NCBI GenBank assembly: GCA_022425585.1
Contig: JAKMFF010000062.1
Coordinates: 1-12,396, forward strand
From: Candidatus Poseidoniaceae archaeon
GTDB taxonomy: Archaea > Thermoplasmatota > Poseidoniia > Poseidoniales > Poseidoniaceae
Reading direction: 5' to 3'
DNA: 12,396 bases
Below are positions 1 through 9,300 of the stretch, one piece after another; position 1 is the first letter of the stretch, and every line of letters starts with the position of its first letter. Made by a program: the position numbers and the translations under genes. A model generated the notes under the pieces. That model had not been told where the DNA came from. It saw only the letters and a list, made by a program, of their open reading frames with translations, and did not search any database.

Positions 1-2200
1 AACCAATTGATTCTGGATGAAATTGAACGGTATGAATGTTTTTTGATTTATGGCGCAAACCCATTATTGCGCCGCTTTCGTCAAATATATTTGCCAACAA
101 CTCATTTTCTTTCGTATGGGCTATCAGTAATGAATTATATCTAACATAAGTTCCAAACTTACTAAGGTTAACAAATAGTCCAGAATTATCATTTTGACAA
201 GTTACTGGGGTGCCATGAACGGCTCCATTTGGGTCTTTAATCAGTTGATAACCATCGGCTAATCCCAATGCTTGGTGGCCTAAACAAATACCTAGAATCG
301 GGATATTTAATTGTTCATTTAGGCATAAATTAGCCATTGCCATGGTTAATTTAGAATCTTGAGGTTTTCCAGGCCCAGGGCCAATTATGATATGCGATGG
401 TTGATATTGAGTTAATACGTTTAACAAATAATCATGATTACTAAGTTGATTAACACCAGCATCTCTGCCGTTTATGATACATATATCACGGCCTAGCCCC
501 GCAATCGCATGTGCGATGTTAAGGGTGAAAGAATCAAGATTATCAATAATCAACACGCGTCCTTTGAGTAGATTTAGCTCAGTGGAAATGTCGGTTAGTG
601 CAGAAATATCTCCCGATTGTTGATAGTCAAATATGTTCTCAATTTCCAGAGAAGTGCGCGCTAGATCCCCGGCATTTGTCTTATCAAATTCAGGCGGCAA
701 CCAGCCACAAACCTTCCGAATCGCTTGTGATTTCCAAACCGCCTCCTCAACTTCATTCTCGGGGTTTGATCTAATTGTAATGCCGCCTCCAGCACCAACT
801 TTGCCGTACCACTGTTTGCCGTTGCGGTGCGCCTCAAGAGTTCTAATCAAAATGTTCCAAGAACAATCCCCCGAATGAGGTTGAATCCAGCCGGCTGAGC
901 CAGTCCAAAATGAACGATTTTGTTGTTCGATCTGGTCTATTACAGCACAAACCATTGTTTTTGGACATCCAGTAATACTGCCTCCAGGGAATAAATTGTC
1001 AAATGCATCAGCACTGGTTTTATTTTGGGAAAGTCGGCCGTCAATATGGGATACTAAATGGTGGACATTAGCATAAGATTCTACATCAAAACGAGAGAGA
1101 TTAACAGTTCCAATATCACATACCGAGGACAGCTCATTGCGCATCAAATCAACTAACATACGATGTTCAGATCTCTCTTTGACATCGGCAATCATTGATT
1201 CAATCATGGCGCTGTCTTCTAATTGGTCAACCCCCCTAGTCACAGTTCCCTTTATTGGGGCAGTAGAAATTTTACCGCTATCTGCTCTTAACAGAGTTTC
1301 AGGGGAGGATGAGACAATTGCTAAACCTAGATCATGGGCTTCAATAAAGATTGAAAATGGAGCAGGGTTGATCAAACATAATCTTTGAAAGATAGTCAAA
1401 GGCGCTTCGACTAAGCTGCCAGACCAAAATCTACCAAAGTTCACTTGATACAAAACTCCTTCCGCAATAGACTGTTTTATTCTTTCAATACTGGCGATGT
1501 GTTCTAAGTCAGAAAGCGTAGACTTCTCAACAGCATCATTCGGTACCTGTTCTGCTATTTGATGAATAATCTCTTCACGCTCAATGGTTTGCAAAACGCG
1601 CTCAACCCACTTAGAGTTAGTTCCCAATACTTGAAACTCTTTTGATAGGTTTGAGTGAATGACATAATCTTCAACAAGCCACATAACAGCAAGTATGTCT
1701 CCTTCAGCAGGTACGTTTGTTAGATTCAATGGCTGAGTCCACTGAATCAAATCATAAGATGTTGCCCCAGACCAAAACGGACCACTCGGTAGTAGCTCAT
1801 TTTCTTCTAACAAAAGGTCGACATCCGGAGTTAGTTCGGTTAATTTGTTAAACAAATCAGCCATATTATTTGCTGAAATTATGTTTGCGTGATACCAGCA
1901 TCCATGTTTCCACTCCTCAACTTCAGCGGTGAAATTTAATTTATCATAATCAATGACAATCTCGCCAGATAGAGCATCGCATCCCTGGCCAGATTTGAGT
2001 GATGAAGGTTGTTTGATTACTACTCTAGTTTTACTTGGCCCACACAATATAGAATTACTGGCTAAATGGGTTACTGGACCTCCAGAATTCATAATTATCA
2101 TGTCAGGTGAGCCGAAGTCTATCGCCCCATTACCAAGTAATTGGTCATCTACCAAGATAGATGCCAACGCATTGATACCATCTATTGTAGATACTCGCAC
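1..2200 (-). CDS. Fused aminodeoxychorismate synthase (PabB-PabA), 3' end outside window
   Basis: This protein should convert chorismate plus glutamine-derived ammonia into 4-amino-4-deoxychorismate, the first step to p-aminobenzoate. The reading frame is open from an in-frame stop at 2222-2224 to base 1, with about 733 residues visible. Numbering from the GTG at 2200-2198, the chorismate-binding core covers roughly residues 200-510: YQVNF, SSSPE (near 300), PIKGT with Lys317, HLVS with His381 and PGGSITGCPK (405-414). The glutamine amidotransferase domain starts near 547 and has the complete triad: Cys639 in GICLGHQ, then His728 and Glu730 in QFHPES at the window edge. Only the last residues are missing. 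From family knowledge, Lys in PIKGT marks PabB, while anthranilate synthase has PIAGT, so I prefer PabB despite the TrpE-TrpG-like domain order. The start is uncertain: GTG at 2200 or TTG at 2212, neither with a clear ribosome site. Both overlap the 3' end of the preceding aminotransferase gene. Confidence 0.85.
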   Translation of the reverse strand, partial: MRVSTIDGINALASILVDDQLLGNGAIDFGSPDMIIMNSGGPVTHLASNSILCGPSKTRVVIKQPSSLKSGQGCDALSGEIVIDYDKLNFTAEVEEWKHGCWYHANIISANNMADLFNKLTELTPDVDLLLEENELLPSGPFWSGATSYDLIQWTQPLNLTNVPAEGDILAVMWLVEDYVIHSNLSKEFQVLGTNSKWVERVLQTIEREEIIHQIAEQVPNDAVEKSTLSDLEHIASIERIKQSIAEGVLYQVNFGRFWSGSLVEAPLTIFQRLCLINPAPFSIFIEAHDLGLAIVSSSPETLLRADSGKISTAPIKGTVTRGVDQLEDSAMIESMIADVKERSEHRMLVDLMRNELSSVCDIGTVNLSRFDVESYANVHHLVSHIDGRLSQNKTSADAFDNLFPGGSITGCPKTMVCAVIDQIEQQNRSFWTGSAGWIQPHSGDCSWNILIRTLEAHRNGKQWYGKVGAGGGITIRSNPENEVEEAVWKSQAIRKVCGWLPPEFDKTNAGDLARTSLEIENIFDYQQSGDISALTDISTELNLLKGRVLIIDNLDSFTLNIAHAIAGLGRDICIINGRDAGVNQLSNHDYLLNVLTQYQPSHIIIGPGPGKPQDSKLTMAMANLCLNEQLNIPILGICLGHQALGLADGYQLIKDPNGAVHGTPVTCQNDNSGLFVNLSKFGTYVRYNSLLIAHTKENELLANIFDESGAIMGLRHKSKNIHTVQFHPESIG

Positions 2201-2952
2201 ATGTTTGTCCAAGTGTCCGGGTTAGAATAATGTTGAGAGAGAACGTCACGACATTTCTCAAAAATTAAAGATTCTTCGCGACCAATAATTTCTCCATCAA
2301 TAGTTACTAATTTACAACATCCAATGCCGGTCCCGGTAACTAATATTTCTTCGCACCTAGCAACCATTCTTTCATTTAATCGGGCTTTCATTACAGGGAT
2401 TCCAATTGAGTTTAATGCATGGGTGATTATTTGATTTGTAATACCATAAACTCCTAAATTACTATCACTTTGGTAAGCAGTTCCATCCTCATCTATAACA
2501 ATTAAACTTGCTCTATCGGCATCTACAATGCTAAAATCATCAATTAGTATAGATATATCAGCACCACTTTGTTCAGCATCATTACGAGCATCAAGATACT
2601 GTTTCCAATCTCCATGCTTTGTTCCTGTGACATCTCCAAGCCATTTATTTAATGGTCTAGTTTTGCCATGAATTTTGGTAGATCTTAGTTTTGGTAAAGG
2701 TCTTGAGGCCAACGAAATCTCATCTAAGGTTGAATAACGAATTGTAAGAAGTAGCCGTTGATTTTCATTATTACGATCACTGAAACGACAAATCGCCTTA
2801 GCTATTGCAGCAGAAAAGTCATCCGGTAGATCAATGCGAAGTCGTTCAGCATGTTTCTCTAATCTTTCCATGTGTGCTGTAAAATCGGCAATACTAGATT
2901 TTCCATCCCACATAGCTGTGGTAAATACCGAATCTCTAGGCTTATTAGCCAA
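2182..2952 (-). CDS. Class IV PLP aminotransferase fold, probable aminodeoxychorismate lyase (PabC-like)
   Basis: A 256-residue protein of the class IV (fold IV) PLP family, the usual length for aminodeoxychorismate lyase, which splits 4-amino-4-deoxychorismate into p-aminobenzoate and pyruvate. Visible family features are the N-terminal strand DSVFTTAMWDG, the helix ADFTAHMERLEKHAERL, the PLP-lysine motif GTKHGDWKQYLDAR with Lys112, the GxDxxILIDD strand, the phosphate-binding turn YGITN (169-173) and the second phosphate loop VTGTGIG (205-211). The start is TTG at 2952-2950. A stop codon lies directly upstream in frame, and the next in-frame ATG (residue 14) would cut the conserved first strand. 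Its neighbour downstream is a fused aminodeoxychorismate synthase that overlaps it by 19 bp or more, which favours PabC over D-amino acid or branched-chain aminotransferase; sequence alone does not separate these well. Oddity: the usual Glu and Asn of the VxE....NIF segment appear as Asp144 and Ser149. Confidence 0.78.
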   Translation of the reverse strand: MANKPRDSVFTTAMWDGKSSIADFTAHMERLEKHAERLRIDLPDDFSAAIAKAICRFSDRNNENQRLLLTIRYSTLDEISLASRPLPKLRSTKIHGKTRPLNKWLGDVTGTKHGDWKQYLDARNDAEQSGADISILIDDFSIVDADRASLIVIDEDGTAYQSDSNLGVYGITNQIITHALNSIGIPVMKARLNERMVARCEEILVTGTGIGCCKLVTIDGEIIGREESLIFEKCRDVLSQHYSNPDTWTNMCEYLQ

Positions 2953-2955
2953 TTA

Positions 2956-2963
2956 ATCATCTC
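2956..2963 (-). promoter_or_regulatory. Probable ribosome binding site for the class IV PLP enzyme
   Basis: On the minus strand GAGATGAT matches the archaeal Shine-Dalgarno core GAGGTGAT with one mismatch. It overlaps the TGA stop of the giant surface-protein gene and ends 3 nt before the TTG start. This supports the TTG start and suggests translational coupling with the upstream gene. The short spacing makes it a moderate call. Confidence 0.5.
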
Positions 2964-3348
2964 ACAATAGGTCATCCAAAAATGAAGTATCGATTTTTGG
3001 TTTTGGCGTTTGTTCGTTATTTAACTCATTAAGCAACGCATTATTCTGTGGTTGTAAGACTGGTTGCTGTTGTTGATATGTTTCTCTTTGGTAGGGGTTT
3101 GAATTATCAATTCTCTGAGCCGCAGAATAAATATTATTTTCAACTTGCGGAGTAATTTGTGGCGGTTGAGCTGCTTGTGGAACAACACTGACAGGCGCTG
3201 CATCATCCCAGCCTAAATCATCTTGAATGCCCCAAGTAGCTTCTTGAAGTTCCCATGATTTATCCCTCATACGTTGGTCGCCCCTCGATCTAACAATAGC
3301 AATCAGCAAAAATAGTACAACAATTAACAATCCAGCAGCAAGTAGATT
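2962..3348 (-). other. C-terminal transmembrane helix and cytoplasmic tail of the surface protein
   Basis: Residues 2648-2666 (NLLAAGLLIVVLFLLIAIV) form a single hydrophobic helix followed by RSRGDQRMRDK, a positive-inside stop-transfer sequence. The 109-residue tail has a Trp-rich piece (SWELQEATWGIQDDLGWDD), a low-complexity Pro/Gln/Asn stretch, then LLNELNNE and the end IDTSFLDDLL. The tail has no enzyme motif; it looks like an adaptor or docking segment. Confidence 0.85.
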
Positions 3349-6300
3349 TGTCGTAGTTAATAATGAACTAAAGTCACTCTCCTCATTGGAATCTTCTGGC
3401 GTATCTACTGCGGCTACATTAGCAGGTAAGACTTCAAGAGCAATTACCGAGGATCTGGTTGTGTAATCATCAAACGGCGACACCGCAACATACCAAGTAG
3501 TTTGATTGTCGAGGTCTGAAAACACATCATCGTCAATCAAATAGTTGGTCGATGCCAATACCTCTCCGATTTCGATTGCAGAGTCTATATTATCAAAATT
3601 CTCATCTGAAATATAAATCTTGTATCCTCTAATTTCACCGTTATTGATTCCACTCCAAGAAACTAGTATTTCATCATCATCGAACCATTCTGCTCTAAGG
3701 TCTTCAACAGGAGTAATGTAATCGCCAGAGTCATCAAATCCATCATCAATAGATTGACTCGAAACTACAGTTAAATCGTCTAGATACGCATTGCCGGCAG
3801 TATCTCTGGCTACAACAGTAGCCCATACTTCTAGCCCAGTGACTACAGGCATATCGCCCGCAACAATCTCAATCAAATGTGGAAGGTCGGGATTCCTGTC
3901 CAATATGGCAATCGGCGTTGTTGGGCCGCCGCCTCCAGCAATGACGCTAGTGAATGGATTTGATGCTGCATATATCTCATATGTTCCAACATCACTCGCA
4001 TCACTCAAGTCAAAAGTAAACAATAGGCCAGTTCCATCATCATTAGGTCTGTCGATTAACTCCATCTCAACTAATCGAGCAGGAGGTTGTGTGTCGACTA
4101 TGTTATTGATTGGAGTGACGGCAGCCTCTGGCAAATTTGTCAGGTGTACATTACCCTTGATATCATGGACTGTGACAGTGACAAACAGCTCAATATCTGG
4201 TTTGATTAATTGCGGAGTTGCCATAGTCAAATCCATCATATTAGTTGGTGGACTGTACAATGCTGTTGAAACAGTTAACTCAATAGGATTCTTCTCTTCA
4301 TCAATCCATTGTTTGTCAATCTTTAAACATCCACATTTATCCGGATCATCACCAAATGCAGCCCAGGCTCCACTTAGGTCTGAGACGGGTTGGTCAGCAA
4401 CCCAAACAATGTAGTATGCGAAGTCATCAACATTAGAAACAGTCCATACGATATCGATAGCAGTTCCATCATCTTCTGCATGGTCATAAGCGTTGACAGA
4501 GTCAACGCGGTCAGGAGTTCCACCGCTTCCTACAGTGTTCTTGAACGGTGTTGCAGATACTCTTTCGACATCAACCAAATCAACATTTAACCAGTCATCG
4601 TAGGCAACAACAGCAAGTAGGTATGGCTGACCATCTTCAAGTTGAATTCCATCATAATTGTCAATTATAGCGCTTGTTGTGCCACAATCGTCAATTATTT
4701 CTGCTTGACTAAAGCCCCAAGCATCTAACGGTTGTAATATTTCGATATCGGCTTGTCCATCATCTGGCATAATCCATACCTCATAGAAGGTACAATCTTC
4801 AGCGGTACTCTGATCCCAGGAAATGGTAATTCTTCCACCATCGTCGTCAGGGGTATCTATTGCCTCAACATTTTCCAACTTAGGCGGCGGTGTTAAGTCA
4901 TTTAGTCCGCCAGTTGGAACCACTGGTCCAATCACGGTTGGATTGAAAATATCTTCTTGTCCCGCATTATCAACACAAGTAAGCGCAATCCAGTATGGCC
5001 TTCCAGGATTTAGTTGAAGCACAGTAGTATTACCTTCTGTTGGAGGTAAATCTGCGGTAGGAGTTAACCCTAATACATCATTGATATCGATGGTGGAAGA
5101 GTAGATTCGGGTACTAGCCAGATCTAAAGAAGTACATCTTGACCATTCTAAGTCTAGGTCGCCATCTTCCCCTCCATCATGTGGGCCTGCAACTGCCCAA
5201 AGTGGAGATTCAGGAACTTCATCCGTAGGGGTTGCTGGGCCGAGTTGCATAGAAGGCTTGCCTAATCTTCCATCGTCATATTCAACCACAATTACAGCAT
5301 GATATGCTATTCCATCAGTTAGCGGAACTCCGTTAGCCGTGGTAACCTCACTTTGCAGCCTGCTGTGTAATGAGATGGCTTTGTCAACAACTCTGCCGGT
5401 TAAGTCATCCACAGTGACTTCTAATGTCCCAGAAGCACTGGTGAAAGGACCTTCATTGACATAAATTAGGTATCTAGCAAAGTCATCATCATGGACTAGA
5501 GTCCAAGATGCAGTTAATGCGCCCCCACCATCGTCAGGACGGTCGACAAGATTTGTAAGGTCAATTGGCGTTTCTAATTTTATGTAATCATAAGTAATTC
5601 TTGCCTCTAGTGAACCATTACTTGGCGACCGGAGATTCAATTGAACAAATTTAGTGCCGTTAATCTGAACCGCATTATCAACTGCAGCTTGCAATGTGTT
5701 GGATAATTGTGGGTCATCCGAGAGATTGAGAGTTACAGAATATTTCAAACTGTTAGATTGAGCCCAAGTTGCAGCCCCGCTGACTGGTGAGGAGAATGCT
5801 AGCGGAACGCCTTGGAAGAGCAGGTTGTGGACGCCGGGTGTACCACTGTCTTGGTCTAAAGTGATTGGATTTGAGGTATTTGCAAGTTGAATCTGAACAC
5901 CTGGGTGAGTCATGCTAGTAATGTCTAAGTTTACTAAATTAAAGCCCATAGTGAGCGGATCAGCACGACGGAATTCAAACCTCTCCAATGGCGTCCATTG
6001 AGGATTATTCATCCAGCCGAATAAGCCGTTATCGTCTGTAGATGCCCACATATAATCCGCTGAAAAATCTCCTCCGGTTATAGTGACGTCTGGGATTATG
6101 AACACCTTGGATACAGAATGTGCAGGGGTTCTTGCTTCTAGTATAGTGATGATATTATTGCCAATAGCCATCAACTGGTCGCCATTGCTGACTAATTGTT
6201 CGATTGGCCAACTAGAAATTTGGATTGCAGACGCACCATCTTCAAATTGACTGTTCAAACCATTCCAATGAGTCATAGGACCTACATCAGTTGCGATGTG

Positions 6301-9300
6301 TAGCCCCCAGAAATCACTGGCAATTGCCGTTATTGTATTAGATGGGAGCTGGTCAAACCGATGGGTCGCAATAACCAAACCTGAAGTCTCATCAATGCTA
6401 GACACTCCAGGTCTCTCACTTCCAGCCCCATTATGGCTAACATGAATTTGCACATTCCCGGCATTATCAGTAGTTTTTATCAAGCCCCAACTAGATGTCC
6501 CAGCCATTCCATTTGCACTAGTAAGGGTATTCATTGAGTTGCTATTGGTATCTATTTTAACTAATCCAGATGGTGTTGCAGCCCACAGGTTTGGGTCTTC
6601 ATATACAAGGTCTTGAATTATATTTGATGGCAAACCATCGGTACTGGTAATTGGGTTTAGCCAATCACTGGTTTGGAAAGACCATCTGCCAATTCCGCCA
6701 TCAGTGGCAATGTACATGACATCACCATCAGTTTCAAACCCGTTTACAATATTAGACGGAAGCCCCGCAATAAGTCGGCCATTGCCAAAAGTATCAGTTA
6801 GGGTATCGAACACTTGGACTCCAGCAGAAGATCCAAAGTTGCCCTGCAGACCGATAATTAAATCGGTTCCAACTAGTTTTAGCCCATCCATATTGTTGTG
6901 CAACGCCCCGTTTAATGGGTTTAATGAAGCAGAAACAGTATCTAATTTCATCAGTCCAGCAGGGGAGGTTGAAATGTACAGGTCACTACCAACCAATTGG
7001 GTATCTTTGGCTTGAGAGTTTGCCGGCAAAGTCCATCCTTGTTGCCATTCCACCGAGCCATCATTCTGCCTTTCACCTTGCAAGATTCCAGCACCGGTGG
7101 ATTGTCCAAATCCAACGTTTTCTCCAATGGTAGTAACCCAAAGGTGGGTCCCATTACCAGTCATTGTGGTTACTTGTCCACTAACTAATCCGGGTAGATT
7201 GTAGACCGTACTTTGTCCACTAGCATCCAAATAATCAACTCGGCTGTAACCAGAGGACCCGCCGGCTTGACCAAGCAACCATCCAGCCCCAGTCCATTGG
7301 AATGATGTCACAGAGGAGCCTTGGGCGTTAGAATTCACTTGGCTGGTAATTGCGCCAGTAGTAGAGATCACCGAGTAACCGCCGCCGATAATGTTTGAAC
7401 CATCTTGTCCAAGGCCGTGTCCAACAATTAGTTTACCTGAGTCGTAACCAATTGCGTCCCACCAAATCCTGTCACTTGGAAGGTTATGGGTTTGAGTAGT
7501 AATGTCTGCTAGCCATAGAGCAGTATTCATATTGTATTTTTTGATAGGCTGTTCGTCTTCGTAAAAAGTAACATACAGTGTGTCAGTTGATGAATCACAA
7601 GCAACCCCAGAGACTCTGCCTTCTCCAAGAGATGCTTGAGTGAAAGTATTGACAATGGTAGAACTTACCAAATCGATTTGTTCTATCCCTCCATTGTTGT
7701 CATAAATTCCAACATTAAGCAGGCCACCACATTCAGCCATAGTAAGGGGGTAGCCTCTTTGAATTCCATTTTGACCGTTTGAAGTAAATACATTCCAACT
7801 AGCCCCATCCCAGTGAGAGATTGCTCCACCTTGGAATCCACCAAAATTGGAGCCATCGCCGCCACCGACTACAAGATCAACACCGTTAGTCCACAATTCG
7901 TAGATTTCCTCTCCAGCGTTGTTTGGCAAGCCATTATTTTCTTCCCAAGTAGACAGCCATCCGCCATTATTTGCGTCATATCGCGCTACTCCTGATTCGG
8001 TGGCGAACAAAGTTTCACCATCATATTCGATAATTTCTCTAATCGGGAAATCAAGGCCATCGTCATCGTTCCAAGAGCCGACAAAGGCTCCTAAATTATC
8101 ATACAAATCAAGTTTCAATTCTCCCCAAGAAACCCACATCTCTCCAGTGGTGGTTTCGTAGGCAGTTACCCGGTCAACTTGACCAGTTGGTTCAATGTCT
8201 TCGCCCCAGTCATCATCACTAATGTTCCACTGAGCGATACCACCACGACCATCATAATAGTCCGGAAAACCACCATTTGAAGCTACACCAGTCATTATCA
8301 CATCATCAACCAATCCCATGCCCCAAGCCGGCCCACTATTGTCATCAAGTTGGATTCCAGCATCTACATTGGATAATTGATTAAAGTTAACAAGGTCAAT
8401 ACGATAGAAACTGTTGCTGTCATCTCCTTGGTGATAATACATCACATCATTGTAAACAATCATCTGATATGGCTCACCGTTACCAAGATAAATTGAATTT
8501 GATTTTTCAATATCGTACACCTCAACTTCGTTTACCACATCAATTAACTGGAAACCGTCTTCTCCGCCAATCCATAGTTGGTCTTGGTTGATATCTGCAA
8601 CTAATCCGGTAACAAACTGATTTCCATCATCTAAAACGTCATCTTCTGTCCATGTAGGCAACCATGAATTGGTCGAGATTTCATATCTTGCAATCCCTAC
8701 ACCGTTTAATCCAACATAGGCAATATCGCCAATAACCTCAACAGGTGCATTGTCAGTATCTTCACTAGCTTCCCATGTATCTACTACCTCAAAGGGGTTA
8801 GCAGTTAGAATACCAACGCCATCATTGGTCCCACCGTAAATCTGTGAACCATCCGTGCCCACTGAATATGTGGCCCAATCGGGCATACCGTCATACACAT
8901 TTTGACAATCATCAACCACCAAAGTTGCAGTTGGGTATTTACAAACACCGCGGTCTGTGCCAACATAGATATCATTGCCAAGTAGTGCAAAGTCAAAGAA
9001 TTGATCTGGCTGAGTCACCCAACTTTGTCCTCTTCCAGCGAAATCTACAGATTGTACTCCATCCCATTTTACTGCACCATCATCTGCACCGATGTAAAGC
9101 GCTGCGCCGTCTGAAATCAAAGCATATATGTTGTCGTTTGGCAAAATTTCGATGCCGTTAATATCAGAATTTTCAACCAACGGCAAAAGAATTTCCCCGT
9201 TTGTCAAATCTTTTCGAACTACGCCATAGCCCGGTAGCCCCATGTGGAGGATATCATCAAACACTGCTAGTGGGACATTGTTCGCATTGTTTACTCCAGT

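Noticed and set aside
1229..1238. Run of C (CCCCCC) as a possible frameshift site
   Set aside because: The frame reads through it into the conserved PIKGT motif and stays open on both sides, so no frameshift is needed.
1..2200. Calling the fused enzyme anthranilate synthase (TrpEG)
   Set aside because: The domain order fits, but the active-site motif is PIKGT and not PIAGT, and the neighbour is a PabC-like enzyme with no trp gene in sight.
2182..2952. Calling the class IV enzyme branched-chain aminotransferase
   Set aside because: It is shorter (256 residues) than typical branched-chain aminotransferases (about 300) and overlaps an aminodeoxychorismate synthase gene. The alternative is still not fully excluded.
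2940..2960. ATG at 2960-2958 as start of the class IV enzyme
   Set aside because: It is out of frame with the PLP-enzyme motifs. In the correct frame a TAA directly precedes the TTG at 2952.
3040..3100. CAA-rich microsatellite-like stretch in the tail of the giant gene
   Set aside because: It encodes a Gln/Pro/Asn linker and is too irregular to count as a simple repeat locus.
3791..4414. 207-codon open frame on the plus strand
   Set aside because: It lies fully antisense to the FN3 part of the giant gene, has no recognisable domain, and its composition is explained by the Asp/Gly-rich coding on the other strand. The giant frame has clear domain repeats here.
6704..7188. Several short overlapping frames on both strands
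   Set aside because: They are shadows of the giant gene; no ribosome site, domain or coding pattern supports them.
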